Of a stretch of DNA of 64,000 bases, positions 45,330 to 58,487 are shown in pieces (position 1 is the first letter of the stretch; every line of letters starts with the position of its first letter). The translations under genes were made by a program, and so were the position numbers. The DNA lies in contig OX388311.1 of assembly GCA_947579605.1 (NCBI GenBank), positions 31,746,951-31,810,950 on the forward strand, read 5' to 3'. This DNA is from Athripsodes cinereus. Lineage: Eukaryota > Arthropoda > Insecta > Trichoptera > Leptoceridae. Below the pieces are notes generated by a model. The model searched no databases and was not told the DNA's origin. It saw nothing but the letters and a program-made list of their open reading frames with translations.

Positions 45330-45460
45330 TATTGTGGTCGATGTTCTGTTACAGTAAAGAATTATTTAATTAATAATAAATACATTTATCTGAAATTCTA
45401 CACTTCTTATTCACAGCAGAATGGACAGCCTGAAGGGTTGGTCGGCCAAAATACCCCCGC
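45330..45460 (+). repeat. Retroposon tail and short shared repeat
   Basis: TTACAGTAAAGAATTATTTA with an AAT-rich end (45340-45385) resembles the AGTAAAGAAT tail family. It is followed at 45418-45460 by GCCTGAAGGGTTGGTCGGCC then AAAATA, which recurs reversed at about 54643-54683 (TTTTGACCGACCAGCCCTTC). The identity of the second block is unknown. Confidence 0.45.
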
Positions 45461-45869
45461 GTGCGGAATCTTTTAACTGGACTCCTTCAATATTCTTCTA
45501 ACCGAGAGAAGTAAACACAGTATTAATGTAAAATTAACTAAATCAGTTTCTTAACCTAGTTCATGTTAGAAAATCCTTTATGAAAATAAAAAAAAATAGG
45601 TTTTTATTTATTTATTTATTTATTCAATCAACAGAACACTACAAACAAAACATACATATCTAATACAACCAAATATTATACAAGAAAAGAAGTACTCAAT
45701 ACAATGTCCTCTTTATAAGTGTTCAAATATTAAATTAATTATTTTAATCAAAGCCCATTCGGTTGTCATACATATTAAAATAACAATAATAATGAAAAAA
45801 TAATACATAGAAGTAGAAATGAATATAAACGAAACGAAAACTAATAAATAAATAAATAAATATTTGCAT

Positions 45870-45905
45870 TACTTGTGGGATACGCCGTCATAATATATTA
45901 GTATT
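45870..45905 (+). repeat. Family A terminal fragment, copy 7
   Basis: ACTTGTGGGATACGCCGTCA then TAATATA matches only the last ~30 bases of family A copy 1 (ACTTGTGGGATATGCCGTGA). It suggests 5' truncation, as in retroposed elements. Confidence 0.5.
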
Positions 45906-46633
45906 TATAAAATTAAAAAGAGCAAAAGCTGAATTGAAGTGTCCAGACACTTCTTCTAAGTATTGACGCCGGCGAACCCGAGGGTCACCGATACCGGATA
46001 CGATACAATATATTATATTTATTTACGCACAGTAAAATGCCACTGAATACCTTGACAGATTTCACCTTAATAAAAGAAAAAAGTATTTTATAGTGTTTAT
46101 ATAATATTATATGTACACATGTTTACGTAATAGTACTGTTGGCGGTGATTTTCTCAGTCAGAACCATGAATGGTCATTACAACAGATATCAAAACAACAA
46201 ACCAAGGTATTCGTCAGTCAGGCAGTCAGTACGTTAATACGTCAATCATTAGTTACATAATCACATATCACAATAACAATGTCAATGTCATGTATTATAT
46301 TATATGTGCGAGGCTGAGGAAGTTGTGGGTGTAGGTGTGGTGACATGTTGGCTACCCACAGTCCAGATCCTTATCCAATCCATATCATACCACAACACAA
46401 CAACATTACATGAAAATAAATACCGACTAATTATAATATTATTGTACTCGTATTATGTCCATTGATTATATCACACATTGTTATTGTCGGATTACATACT
46501 TGACCAAACAATTATACGCTATAATATAAATATAGATTTGTTATCTTATACCTACAAATACCAAAGAATGAATAAATTATGTAGGTATATTAAAAATTTA
46601 CAATTATCAGAATGTAAGTTTTATTTATTTACT
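45906..46633. other. AT-rich interval, nothing recognised
   Basis: No supported coding or repeat feature. Confidence 0.4.
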
Positions 46634-46700
46634 AGCTTTTATAACCCGGCAACGCTCGGGTTTAAAAACAGATATTCATCCAAATACGTGAGTTAAAACT
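46634..46700 (+). repeat. Fragment with CCCGGCAACGCTCGGG core
   Basis: ACTAGCTTTTATAACCCGGC then AACGCTCGGGTTTAAAAAC contains a short palindromic core. It resembles the widespread arthropod repeat terminus ACTAGCT..ACCCGGC, but its class cannot be set here. Confidence 0.4.
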
Positions 46701-47089
46701 ACACAATCTCATTGAAAAAATGAACTTAAAATCTATTTAGCAGCAAAAAAGGTACATGTCATAATAATAATCAGCTCTATGAGTGCCAAAATCATATATA
46801 CAATACATACAGTTTGTCAAAAAATAGTTGACAAATAATCGAGGGCGCTGTTATCTTTCACATTGTAGCCCTATCCAAACATTGATTGTGTAAAAACGAA
46901 ACCTTGTAAGAGAACCTACTTTCACATTACATTCATCACTTTCAATTCTCACTCTTTCTATCAGTCTCTTTCCGTGCATACATTTAGTTGCTGACTCTTT
47001 TTATTATTCACTCTTTTAGTTCCAGACAAAAAAAATCCTATAGCTAATAATAATAAGCTAGGACCTCTCCAAGTAAATGGACTTCTTAC
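46701..47089. other. AT-rich interval, nothing recognised
   Basis: Could be the continuation of the repeat starting at 46634; no diagnostic motif. Confidence 0.35.
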
Positions 47090-47850
47090 ATACATACATA
47101 TATACCATCACGCCACTTCCCTCGCGGGGTAGGCAAAAAGGATTGAGCGCTTTTTCCTTCTATCCTTGCATACATCTTTCGCTTCCGTCACTGTCATACA
47201 ATTTTTCATGCATGCTCTCCTGTTCAATGTGCTCAACACGTAACCGCCCTGTAGGATTTGATTTAAATGATCTTGCTTTTGATCCTCGGACGTCCACGTC
47301 TCCGAGCACCATTCCTCTCAGCCAAATATATTTTCTTGGTCATTCTGTCCTCATTCATTCTTTCCACATGCCCAAACCATTGTAACTTATTTATATTCAT
47401 CCCTGTAACCACACCAACTTTCATTCCACATTCCTTTCGTATATAACTGTTACACACACAATCTCTCAGACTTTTACCACACATCCTTCTCAACGATCTC
47501 ATTTCTACCACTTTCATCCTTCTTTAAACATGTCCACGTCTCACTTGCATACATGAGTGTTGGCACTTAGATAGCAGAGTGCACTAACCATTTAGCTGTG
47601 GTAGATCTGTTCCTATTTGCAATTATTTCAATATTTGCAATACTTTCACAATTCCCATCTCTCGTGAACAAACTATCCAAGTACACACATTCGTCAACTT
47701 GCTCTAACACTTTGTTGTCAATCATTACCTGTCATACTGTTCTCTCACTTCCTCTTTCAAAGACCATGACTTTGGACTTCTTTTACATCATAAAATCATT
47801 TAATAAATACTTAGCATTTTCACCTTCAGAGGCATATACTGGTTAAATGG
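47090..47850 (-). pseudogene. Decayed RTE-like reverse transcriptase, C-terminal half
   Basis: On the minus strand, in shifting frames and in order: VMVFERGSERT, VLEQVDECVYLDSLFTRDG, VPTLMYASETWTC, VEMRSLRRMCGKSLRD, KLQWFGHVERMNEDRMTKKI, GARRRGRPRIK, and a final block with CMKNCMTVTEAKDVCKDR and AYP. This is the complete order of the thumb and C-terminal region of RTE-like LINEs. At least one stop and two frame changes break it. The longest surviving frame is 84 codons (47517-47263). It is a different subfamily from the element at 33954-34665. Confidence 0.85.
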
Positions 47851-48717
47851 CTGCATAATGATAGACATCATCTAACTAAGGATATTCTCACAATTACACA
47901 TCCATGAAAATATGCTGTTAACTGTAATATTTTACATTAAAGGGAAAATAAAACAGACTCAGAATTATAATATAAAACTATTTAATAAAAACAGTAAAAT
48001 AAATATAAGAAATATGTAGTGTAATACAAATGCACTTTTTGGCGAATGGAGCAGATATCAAAATCATCCTGGACGGCCTTTCCTATGTTTTCTTTTATAA
48101 TTCTTCTTATAGAACTCACAGATAATCCTGAAAGAAATGAACATTGAAATTCATCAGCAATACAGTAATTTAACTTCCTAGAAACACGGGATTGTCATAT
48201 AAGTGAGTCATCGAGACATTCCATACACAATCATTTAATGATGCATTATTATTAAGCATCTGAGACATTCACTTCAGCTTTTTATTTAGCTTATTCTAAT
48301 ATTCGGTAAAATAATTTGCCTTTTTAAGTAAATTCATTACATTAAATATATTTTAAGAAGGCACAGAATTGAATAGTAATCTTGTAATAGAAATACAATT
48401 AAGTGTCGTCAAACATAAAAAAAAACAATTTAAAATATTAAGACAGTGCTTACCAGTGTTGTTTGGAAAACATTGTTAATGTACCAGGGTAGTTTTTGAG
48501 CTTAAAACTCCGCTTAACACTGGGAATATTTCTTGAAAACATTTTTTTTAGATACACTACGTATTGTTTTATTCAGTTTTATATTTTTTAAAGTCTTTTA
48601 AAATCAAAACAAAGTCACAAAATTTACCGGATCACCAAACGCCATACAATTGACAGGTCGGACAGTGTTGCCAGTGTAAGTAATTTGTGTTTTGGGAATC
48701 GTGAGAAAATAATTATT
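47851..48717. other. AT-rich interval, nothing recognised
   Basis: A short inverted pair CCAGTGTTG/AACACTGG lies at about 48450 and 48513; no gene or complete element supported. Confidence 0.4.
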
Positions 48718-49190
48718 CTAAAGTAGCATTCACACTGGATGATCATTCAGAGTGTCAGGGTCAAACCTGTTCATCGAAAGTGAACACGTGTGTTCTCATT
48801 TGTTCATCCTATGCTCTCACTGCCATGTCAACACTCTCAGTCATGTTGTATGTATTTTGACATATTTTCGTACAAAAATATAATTAAATAAATAAAAAAA
48901 TTAAAAAAAGCCCTTAAAACTAATCAATATAGTTCTCAACTGCATAATAATTTTGTAAATGATTCTGACATTCTATACAAATTCATAGAGAATAAAACAA
49001 AAAATAAGAAAAAGTTTGTTTATGGTCGTTTCAGTGAAAGGTCCTTTCATCGAAATTATGACGGGCTGTTATCGCTTTCATCCGTCATCGCTAGTGATCA
49101 CTATTGATGAAACGCCCGTTCACACCTTTTTATCTTGGAGGTTCATCCGGAGTGATCACTGAAAGTGAACAAATGTGAACGACCCTTTAG
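48718..49190. mobile_element. 473-bp DNA-transposon-like element with CTAAAG inverted termini
   Basis: The left end is CTAAAGTAGCATTCACACTG. The reverse complement of the right end is CTAAAGGGTCGTTCACATTT then GTTCACTTTCAGTGATCACT. Many GTGAAC/GTTCAC motifs and GGATGATC/GTGATCA blocks fill the subterminal regions. A partial copy is at 17289-17455. It has no open frame, so is MITE-like. No convincing target duplication was seen, so the superfamily is open. Confidence 0.7.
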
Positions 49191-49204
49191 AAAAATGACG
49201 ATAT

Positions 49205-49275
49205 TATATTTTATTATTTATTTATTTTATTTATTTTATTCTTTACTGTACATTGGTTACAATATTACATAGTGA
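49205..49275 (-). repeat. Retroposon 3' tail, minus orientation
   Basis: The plus strand shows a (TTTA)n tract followed by TTCTTTACTGTACATTGGTT, then ACAATATTACA, the reverse complement of the tail at 1780-1866. Confidence 0.55.
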
Positions 49276-49317
49276 AATAGTGGCATAAAAATAACAATTA
49301 TAAATTATTACAATTAT

Positions 49318-49372
49318 TCCTATACTATTTCGAAAATTTAGCGATGGGGGGGGGGTAGAAATTGAAAGATGA
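49318..49372 (+). repeat. Short shared repeat with G-tract, copy 1
   Basis: TTCCTATACTATTTCGAAAA..GGGGGGGGGGTAGAAATT resembles 53628-53690 (TTCCTATATCTTTTCGAAAA..GGGGGGAGGGTGTAGC). The ten-G run stands out in AT-rich DNA. Family unknown. Confidence 0.5.
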
Positions 49373-52287
49373 AACGGAATTGTGAACAGTATGATTTATA
49401 TCATGTTGGAGTAAAAATTATATTTTTCACATGTGTAAGGTCCCATTGTGCGGTATTTTCTGGGCAAAATGCACGTAATTTTGGTCACACAATCTGGCAA
49501 CCCTGATTTTGACACTTAGTATCTCTATGCTTATTATGACAGTTTTTACGTTTAGTGTTTACGTTTAGTGTTAGAAATTCTATAATTATTTTGAATTTAG
49601 AATACTTTCATGAAATTTAAAATTACTGCAAACCACACAATAATAATTTTATCAATAGACAGTATCTTAATATCTAATTTTGAAAATCTTATGTTTTTAG
49701 ATGCATGTTTTGAATAAATGAAATACTTCTAATGAAACAGATTGATGCAAGCATAATATTGAAATGATATCCTTTACAAAAGTGCCTAACTACCATTATG
49801 TTAAGTGCAAGTTTTAGAAATGTTATCTATGGCTTGGTATAGTTATATTATGAGATAATCACACCCTTTTCTCTCACACCCTTTTCTGTGTTTGTTATAA
49901 CAGATAACTTTATTTAGAAATTAAAAGAAACTCAGAATATCCTACAATAAAATAAGAACACATATCAATAGTATTGTTGTAGATATGAGTTTTTTTTATT
50001 TTATTTTGACTTTTACCTTACTTTGACAAAAGAACATTGAAGCATCATTGAATTAGTTCTGTGTTTTTGATATTATTGGTAACCATATTTTGAAATAAAA
50101 AGAAACTATGAATATCAACAATAAAATAAGAACACATATTAATAGCATGGTCGTAGATGTATGAGATTTTTAGTGATTTTCAAGTTTACCAAACATCGAC
50201 AAAAGATCGTTGATACATCATCATTTATAAATTAAATCTTTATAAAAGTATACATATTAAATGTTTTCAGCTCGCCTACTGGATGAGACATATCGTACAG
50301 AGGACATAGAAAACACAAAACAAACAAACAATATGCACCAACTAAAATATATATTTGTGTGCATTCTGTGTGTGTCACGTCGGCCATTATGAAATTAGCC
50401 CAAGATGTCAAAAATATGCAATTTTAACTCGCATAATTCAGAAGTTTTTATCATAACCAAACACAATAATTTATAATCAAAATAATCCTTAAATGTTTAA
50501 TTTCAGTACTGATGTATTTCTCATTACATCCATTGTGAAATTAATTCAATACACTGAAAAATGTTCGACCATGAATATTGCTACTTACAAAAACTTTCAG
50601 TGATTTTCATACATTTGGCTGCCAATTTTGTGACATAAATTGTAATATCTTTATCAATATATAAGGTATTTAAAATGTTTTTGGCCTTGAACGTGCCCAG
50701 GAGATGAGACCTCGTATAGAGTGTATTATTTTACTTCTGTCTTTCTTTATTTCAGAGTCCATTGAGGACATACGTACATACATACATACATACATACATA
50801 CGAACGGACTCAAATATTTATGTGTGGATTTAATCAAGTTATAAAGATAACATTTAATTTTACAATTTATAATAACCTTATGATTAACTACCATTATTAT
50901 ACTTATTTTCTATTTCAATTACCTATCTTAAATTATGAATCAACTTTAATAAAACATTCCAATAAGAAAACAATACATTTCACTAAGAAAACAATAAATA
51001 AATTATTTGTTAGTTAAATCACCTTCAAGAAATTATCAATATATTTAATTGCACTCTAATAAGACTATTAACACATTCCATTAAGACGATAAATACACTC
51101 CAGTAAGAAGACAAATATAAGTGTAAGTATTGTTTTTCGTATTTGAATGTTTTAATTCGTATATCGTCTGCAGAAAAGCTTGGTAACAAAGCTTTTATGT
51201 CAGTGGTAGTGGGATAAATAAACATATTTATTTGCATCCGATATTAGCAGCATAACCCTAGTGTATCTATAGTACCTACATCAATATTATCCACTCGTAT
51301 CAATTATACATAAGTTTTTGTATAAGATCATATCCAAGTAACAGAAAGTATAAACCTATACAAATCATTTTTTAAAAGAAAGAAGACAGATAGATCCTGT
51401 TCAACATCAAAAGTTGGACGGCAAGGTAGCAATCGGAGGACCTCTTTTTGTCTGTTCTAGAATGCTAAAGTATTTAGAAAACAATTTATTCCTTTGCTAA
51501 ACTTTTCATGATAGAAAAATTACACATTATTTGGTAATAATAATAATTATACAATCGAACGAAATATTGAGTACATTTCGTCATCCCTGCAAGCGATCTG
51601 TATACAAAAATGGGGTCATGTTATTTAGGCTAAGTTTGTTTACAATGTTTGTTCACATAGGCACGCCAACATAACGCAGGCAAATAAGGAGGTGATATAA
51701 TACCTACATACATATTATTATTATTATTGACAACTATTACAAAGCTACAAAATAATGACAAATGACCAGCGATTAAACAAAATACACGTGCGTAAATAAT
51801 TGACTTACTAATCATTACACACAGTAGGTATACAATGCGACATATAGGACTTCGTGCAACAATAAAGTGTAATTATGGATCATTACACACTCCTTAATCG
51901 AATCAACTTCAAAATGTATGTTTATATAAGACCAGGCTTGTCATGTCACAGATGGGAAAAATATTATTTAACTTTTGCACAAAATAAAATCTATAAATCA
52001 ATTCACACAATAACAAAAAATGTGATGATATGCAGTGGCTAGGTATAGGTACTATTAATTTCTTCTATCTAACCACGTCATATTAAAACAAAACGTATAA
52101 AATATACAAGGAAAATATTATGTACATTTACATACCCAATTACTTCCTATATTATTTGTATTTTGAAAATTGTACAGAATCAATTATTTTATATATCAAA
52201 CGCCATATTGTGCCAAACAAGCATTAAATCAATTAGCTAAAAATGATTAAAAGCATATTTTAAAGGCTGTTTATTATATTTTCACTT
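49373..52287. other. 2.9-kb AT-rich interval with a TACA microsatellite
   Basis: A (CATA)n microsatellite occupies about 50765-50800. Short open frames have no domain. No gene supported. Confidence 0.5.
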
Positions 52288-52350
52288 ATTTGAAAGAGGA
52301 GGTGTGAAAAAGCGCGGGCTTCCGAGTAACACGAGGTTCAAATTCTCAAG
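52288..52350 (+). repeat. Possible degenerate tRNA-like head
   Basis: GCGCGGGCTTCCGAGTAACA then CGAGGTTCAAATTCTC resembles the anticodon-to-B-box part of the SINE1 head (GAGTCACGAGG..GGTTCGATTCC). The A box is not clear. The basic 86-codon frame starting at 52304 overlaps it and is probably fortuitous. Confidence 0.3.
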
Positions 52351-53278
52351 GACAGCCATGTGTTTAGTAAGAGAAATCGACGAGCGTGTACGAAAAATTG
52401 TACAAAGAAAGAAAAAAACGCCTCCAGTCAAGAGAATTATGTACATTAAGAAAAGAAACCAAAATTTTGTACATAACGAAAAAGTTATTTTCTCAACCTA
52501 CGATGATCTTCATTTTCATGGAATAATAAAAAATCTCAAAACAAGTAATTATTTCTCAATTTAAGAAGAAGACATAATATAACATAAAAATAAGAAAACA
52601 CCTTCATTGAAAAAATAAAATTCTCAATCTTATTGAAAAGAACTGATTTTCTTAATTCAAGGAAATATTCTTAACACAATACAGCATCATGCTCATGAAT
52701 AATTTATTGTTTAAGATGGAGAATAAAATCGACTTGTTTTTTCTGTGAATGAATGTAGAAGAAGCTACAAAAGTATCAAAGGATACATTAATATGGTGTT
52801 CTGTTCTCTCTGCCTACTCACCTAGGGAAACGGCAGGAAGATATAGAATTTCAAAAACAAATAAAACGAAAAGTATGCAATATACTCGTACATAATACAG
52901 ACATGTAGCTAGCATAAAATTATTTGTTATAAAGTTTCGTTCTACATATTATTTGTCTCTAATAAAAGAAATTTAGATTGTAAGTAATGAATGTGCAGGT
53001 ACATTATTATGCTCCACATTCTTTCTACTCATGTCATTATGAGGTAAAAGTAAATAATTATTCTTTTGTATTGTCTTGTCGACTTGGAAACATCAAAAGC
53101 TTTGTATAATAAATAATACATACTTGTGATAATTGTACAGATGTTGTTGTTCATTGTTTGCGTTTCAAGTAAAAATGAAGACGTTATAACATCGCATATA
53201 GAATCAGAAACAGTATGTATGAAGGTACTCGTATTGTGACTGGGAAAGTACTCTGCAACTTATTGTTAGTTCCATAAG
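52351..53278. other. AT-rich interval, nothing recognised
   Basis: No supported feature apart from the end of the open frame noted before it. Confidence 0.4.
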
Positions 53279-53712
53279 GGCACATGGGGTCCCGAAATGT
53301 AGACATACTTGCTTAGACATTTATTTTTTTCGGATTTCAGTCCTAAATACAGCATTACAAAATATTCTTCAACAAAAACGAAGAGAACGTGAAATATTTC
53401 AAATTCCTACACCAAATTGAATTTGGCGACAAGCGGAGAGGGGAGGGTACTAAATTGTAAATTTGAGAGGACTTAAAAAAAGATCCCTACTTCTGAGATA
53501 TTGGCTGAAAATAACAAATCTAGAATTCTGCGACTACATTAGTTGCCAAACCCGAATAGATAACAATAATACAGACAATTTATTGATCCTTGATCCATCT
53601 CAAGGGCACCGTCGACAAACATAACAAATTCCTATATCTTTTCGAAAATTCAGAGATTGTGGGGGGAGGGTGTAGCTCTGAAAATTAACTGCGTCATCCG
53701 GGATCCCATGCC
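53279..53712. repeat. Possible inverted-repeat element
   Basis: GGCACATGGGGTCCCG near 53279 and the reverse complement GGCATGGGATCCCGGATGAC at about 53693-53712 form imperfect inverted ends. The interior has two purine-rich G blocks and the repeat shared with 49318-49372. No target duplication was found. Confidence 0.35.
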
Positions 53713-56700
53713 ACCACTATGTCCAGGGCCCCATCATGTAAAAGACGTCCATGCTTAGTAGATATGTGATGTATAGAGTAACAGATGTTTTCATTGTGTA
53801 AATACCAACAACTAATGTAATTTAAATAATGAATAACTATTTACCTATGCGTAGTTGTTAGGTATATTAAATAAACCATATAGGTACACACATACTCTTA
53901 TAATTTCGATGTGATAATGTTCATATTTACATTTTCACGATAAGCATGTTCCCCAACTGCAGTTTGATGGGAAATTAAGAAATAAACTTAAATAAAAAGA
54001 CAGCGATAAGAGTATAGTATCCAATCCAATTAATAAATAAGCTGTATAATGTATGTACATTATATGACATACGTTTATTGGTCAATTAGTAAATAAATAT
54101 TGAGAATTTATACAAGATGGATAAATGTAAAAAGCATTACATATTCGCAAAGAATTTTTATACATAATTAGACTTGTCTAAATAATGTGACACATCTGGA
54201 AATGAAAATCCAAAGACTCTTCAGATATCTATAGGAAAAGTATGTCCATTCTTTATTATAAACGATGCAATAAAATAACAATGACAATATAAAATATGCA
54301 CATACATTTGGGAAGTATTGGTCGGTAAAGAATTCCAAATATTTCATCGGATTCCTCAACGACGCACGCATCATCGAAGAGAAACAAAAATACCTAAATT
54401 TTATCGCGGATTATACCAATATCTATAATAAGGTGACCATAATTTAGCCCGATTCTAATAAACCTATTTTTAGGTTTGAATTTTTTTTGTCAAGCATATC
54501 AGAGAATATACTGAACGCTGGTGAAATTTTTCAGTGTTCAGTTCAAAGTACATAAGTAGTTATAACAGTTCACATTTTCATCAGAGCGGCTTAGAAAATT
54601 GAGAAGAAATGCGTTTTTTATTAACTTACGCTGAGATTTTGGTTATTTTGACCGACCAGCCCTTCAGACTGCCCAATATATGGCATCTCTCGTGTGGTCA
54701 AGATTTGCTAGTGTAGAAATTAAAACCGGATAAATGAAAGTCCTCAGACTTAGGCACTATCTGGGTGAACGGCAGATCATTCAATATTTATTTATTTACT
54801 TCATACCAACAGATATTTTGATCCTAAGACTTCAGTCATGATCTAACATATTTATTTCAACACTTCAATTAAGCATTACGCTAATCTATTTAAAAAAAAT
54901 GCTTTGCAGACTCAAATTCTAGACTTAAATGTACCATAAAAATCCGTTATCATAAAACTTAGTAAGTAGGTATAACAGTTTGGTATAAACAGGATTTTGA
55001 TAACGATTTTTCTGAATTGAACAACCAATATGAAGATTCACGAATTCCAATAGTATTGTTGGAATGTTATTACATGCCTCGCACATACCACCACAAAACA
55101 GATTATCAATAAGTACATATCACATACGTATTATTAAGTTTAAATTTGTTTTAGTTTCAGTACACAAAAGTAGCACATGCAATAATCACATATTTCGTAA
55201 GACGCTTGTGGAAGACAATTGACAGACTGATTTAACTTATTTTGTCAATGGTAATTAAATATCTACAAAATATTATTTTACATATTTTTTTTATTTATTT
55301 AATATAACATGTTAAACATCAAAACGACAACCTAAATCTCTGGTATAATAAGCGAATAACTTTGTATAGATCAGGCAAACAAGAAAATTAAGTAAAATTA
55401 TAACATCACAGAGTATAGCAACATTATAAAATAAAAATCATCAAGCATTTCTCTATTATTATTCAGATATAAAAATTATTCCACAGGTTATCCTAATTGT
55501 ATCATCACACCGCATCTTACAGTTGTTTGTGTAAATAAAGTATAATAGGTATTATATTATAGTACCTATATTGTGTGATAGAATGATGGTGCGACATAAC
55601 AAAACAATGCGTCTACGTCGCATATAAATAGCAGATCGCTTTATTTAGCCGAGGCCCTCTGAGCTTATTTAGTCTCTATACATACTAATATAAACTACTA
55701 TTACTCTCACTAATCCATCATACCACTATACGATACCTTGTTCCACAAGAAATACTTAAATATCACATTGTCAGACACAAAACACAGGTATATACCTACA
55801 TATTCACATGGATGCTGAAATATCTAAGACCAATCACTTACTCTATGTTGGACCTCTGAATTGGATTCTATTTTTCTGAACAGATAGCAGATTACTTCCT
55901 TCAAAATAAAATAAAATATGTGAAAATAAAATATAAATAATGATGACGCGCCACATATTTCAATAAAAGTAACAAATAAATTGAAAAAAAAAATGTAATC
56001 GGTAATTTGTTTGACAAAACAAATCATATTAACTGTAAGATATATCTTGAAGAAATACAAAATACGGCTCTACAAGAGTAAATAACTAATAGGTCATCTT
56101 TTGAATGTCTGAATAAATGTTATATATTATGTGACACGGAACCCATACATTAACATGACATGCTCGCCATATAAATTACAAAATTTCTTAATACAACTGG
56201 GCTCATAGAAGTGACCATCTCGCTCTCGCACTTTCCGAAATATAATATTTCCAAAGAGCTTTATGATAAAACACTACACTAGCAGCTCAGTAGATACCGA
56301 ACAAACATAAAGATGATAGATGTGCCACAACACGCTAGTAGAAATACGACATAGGTATTATGTTAAGCATTGCGCTGATACTTATAATATCACATAAATA
56401 TTGTGTGGGAATAAATAGGTACATTTTTTGTACCAATTTTAACAAGGATACAATTTGGAATTTAACAACAAACTGAACACATTTTTGTTATTCATTGGAA
56501 ACGCATCATGGAAACTTGAAGTAGGTTATATAGAGCTGTAATATCACTCGTTGTAAACATTAATAACAATACACGCCATTTAGTCATCATGAATTGTGAG
56601 AGGACTATTGAATTGCCTTGAATTGAGCGGGATGATCTCATACCATGTTCCGACAAGGGTCACTCGCCAAGTAATAACTTTTCATAGTGACGTGGTGGAT

Positions 56701-57109
56701 ACCAACTATGCATTATAATTCACCTCTGAATAGAATTCACAAGTTGGGAAGCATTTACGGACGCTTGTCGGGTGTTTTCGCAGATTCCTTGTTTGAGTTC
56801 AAGCGGAGAATAGCGGAGAATTTTAAAGACGCAATATAAATACCTACTATTATGATTAGCACTGTTGGTATTAAGGTACCTACTTTTTTTGTGATTGAGT
56901 TTGATTTGATTGCCTACCCTTCCCACTTATTTGGTTATTATTTTTATTTTATATTATGATTTACATATTATATGACACGATATTTTTTTTTTGTATTGTG
57001 ATTTGATATGGTGTTTTGCTATAATTTATTGTCACTATGTATCAAATGCGTAAGCCATATATATATTAAAAATAAATATAAATAAAAGAACTAGGTATAC
57101 CGAAGAAAT
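53713..57109. other. 3.4-kb AT-rich interval, no gene recognised
   Basis: The only repeat noted is the short reversed block at about 54643-54683 shared with 45418-45460. Open frames are short and without motifs. Confidence 0.5.
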
Positions 57110-57410
57110 TCACTTACTTCTTACTTCCGATGGCTAAAAAGCCATTGCAAGGGCTATGCCCTCCAAAATAATAGATTTGCAAGCTTTTCAATCCTGAGCA
57201 TTGGATTGCCAATTGTCTTATAACATTAAGCTCTTCTAGATCTTTGTTGATGTTATCCAGTAATCTTTGCCTTGAACTGCCTAACGGTCTTTTGTCCTCG
57301 GGCACATCATATCCTGCAGAATACATTTAGACGACTTATCTTCTCCGGATCTGACGACGTGGCCAATCTTTGCCAATCTTCGGGGTCAGATCTCACTTTT
57401 TATGAAAGGA
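57110..57410 (-). pseudogene. Degraded RTE-like LINE C-terminus
   Basis: Minus-strand frames give IGHVVRSGEDKSS, then EDKRPLGSSRQRLLDNINKD followed by LEELNV, and a final block with AQD.KACKSII.EG. The order GHV.R, RRPRGRxxxRW.D.I..DLEEL and DR.xW is the RTE-like C-terminal pattern. It is split over two frames with stops, so it is a fossil. Confidence 0.65.
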
Positions 57411-57959
57411 AAATCCAAGTAGATTCACTAATTATCAATAGAGTTATGATATAATGTGGCCTTACTATGTCTCCGCGGGTGTATGACATGATACAGTACA
57501 ATCATACTAAACTGTGTAAATAATAGGTATTATAACATCTCATCAATGATAATAATGATGATGATACGTCGCCTCTTTAGTCCACAGTTCAATATGATTA
57601 ATGAAGAGACTCGCCTCGACCACCGCCACCGCCTGAGTAACTTCAACCAGCTAATACTACATACATACAAACATATTGTACATATAGGTACAGTGCCACT
57701 GAGAATACTGCTGAGATGCCAGCCCAATGTATCGCATATCTATTTATAATGATATACAGCGACTACTTAATATAATATGTATGTATTATTATACACATAT
57801 ACTGAACCAAACACACCCAGCCTGCGTGGCGACTTCGAATGGAATAAAAAAAACACACTCTTCCCATAAACGAAAATACTACATTATTATTATGATTTTT
57901 TTCTCACACTAGATACCAACTATCTACGTACAGGTAGGTAAATCGAAACAACAAAACGT
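57411..57959. other. AT-rich interval, nothing recognised
   Basis: No supported gene; short ATG/ATA simple sequence near 57545-57565. Confidence 0.4.
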
Positions 57960-58235
57960 AAAAATAGTCGAACTTTTAATACTGAATCATTTATCAAATA
58001 CCAATGATAACATTAATGCGAACGATTGGTATTTGGCGCCGTTCAATGATTCGTGACCATTTTAAGGGAGCTGTAACTTCTCCTGATTGTGGCGGTAGGT
58101 TGGTTCTGACTTTATCCGTTGGTTGTCGGTTCCAAGCAGTTGCCCTGTTAGGTACTATAAGTTTACTGACCGACAGCGGTGGAAGCTGAGCGCAGTAGTC
58201 GCCTCAGAGTTCAACGAGGCATAGAGATGATGAGA
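57960..58235 (-). pseudogene. CR1/L2-like LINE 3' end, minus orientation
   Basis: The minus strand shows a TGCGCTCAGCTTCCACCG block shared with 39540-39560, GGCAACTGCTTGGAACCGAC (degraded form of the xAWNR motif), then AAATGGTCACGAATCATTGA and ACGGCGCC, as in the plus-strand remnants at 37340-37765 and 39505-39800. It is heavily mutated. Confidence 0.65.
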
Positions 58236-58487
58236 TGATAATGTTGACTAAAAAACAAAATGGAAATAAAACAAATGCTCGAGTCCATAATGGAATATAT
58301 CATAAGAATACTACCGAGACACAAAATTGTGTTGAATAATACAAATGACAAATTTCTCTATTGATAATTTGCATACCTATATTTAAATCAACAATGGATT
58401 TCATTACGAAAGTGTAGCATTATTCATCGAAGTGGGTGGAGTGAGTAATAATATGTTTTGTTTGGATCACTATAATAACTAAAACTA

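Noticed and set aside
48663..49505. hAT-like element (CAGTGTTGCCAG and CTGGCAACCCTG)
   Set aside because: The flanking 8-mers AGGTCGGA and ATTTTGAC differ completely; a better-defined inverted-repeat element (48718-49190) explains the interior.
52304..52564. 86-codon basic open frame
   Set aside because: Lys/Arg-rich composition follows from the A-rich DNA, it overlaps a tRNA-like repeat head, and no motif is present.
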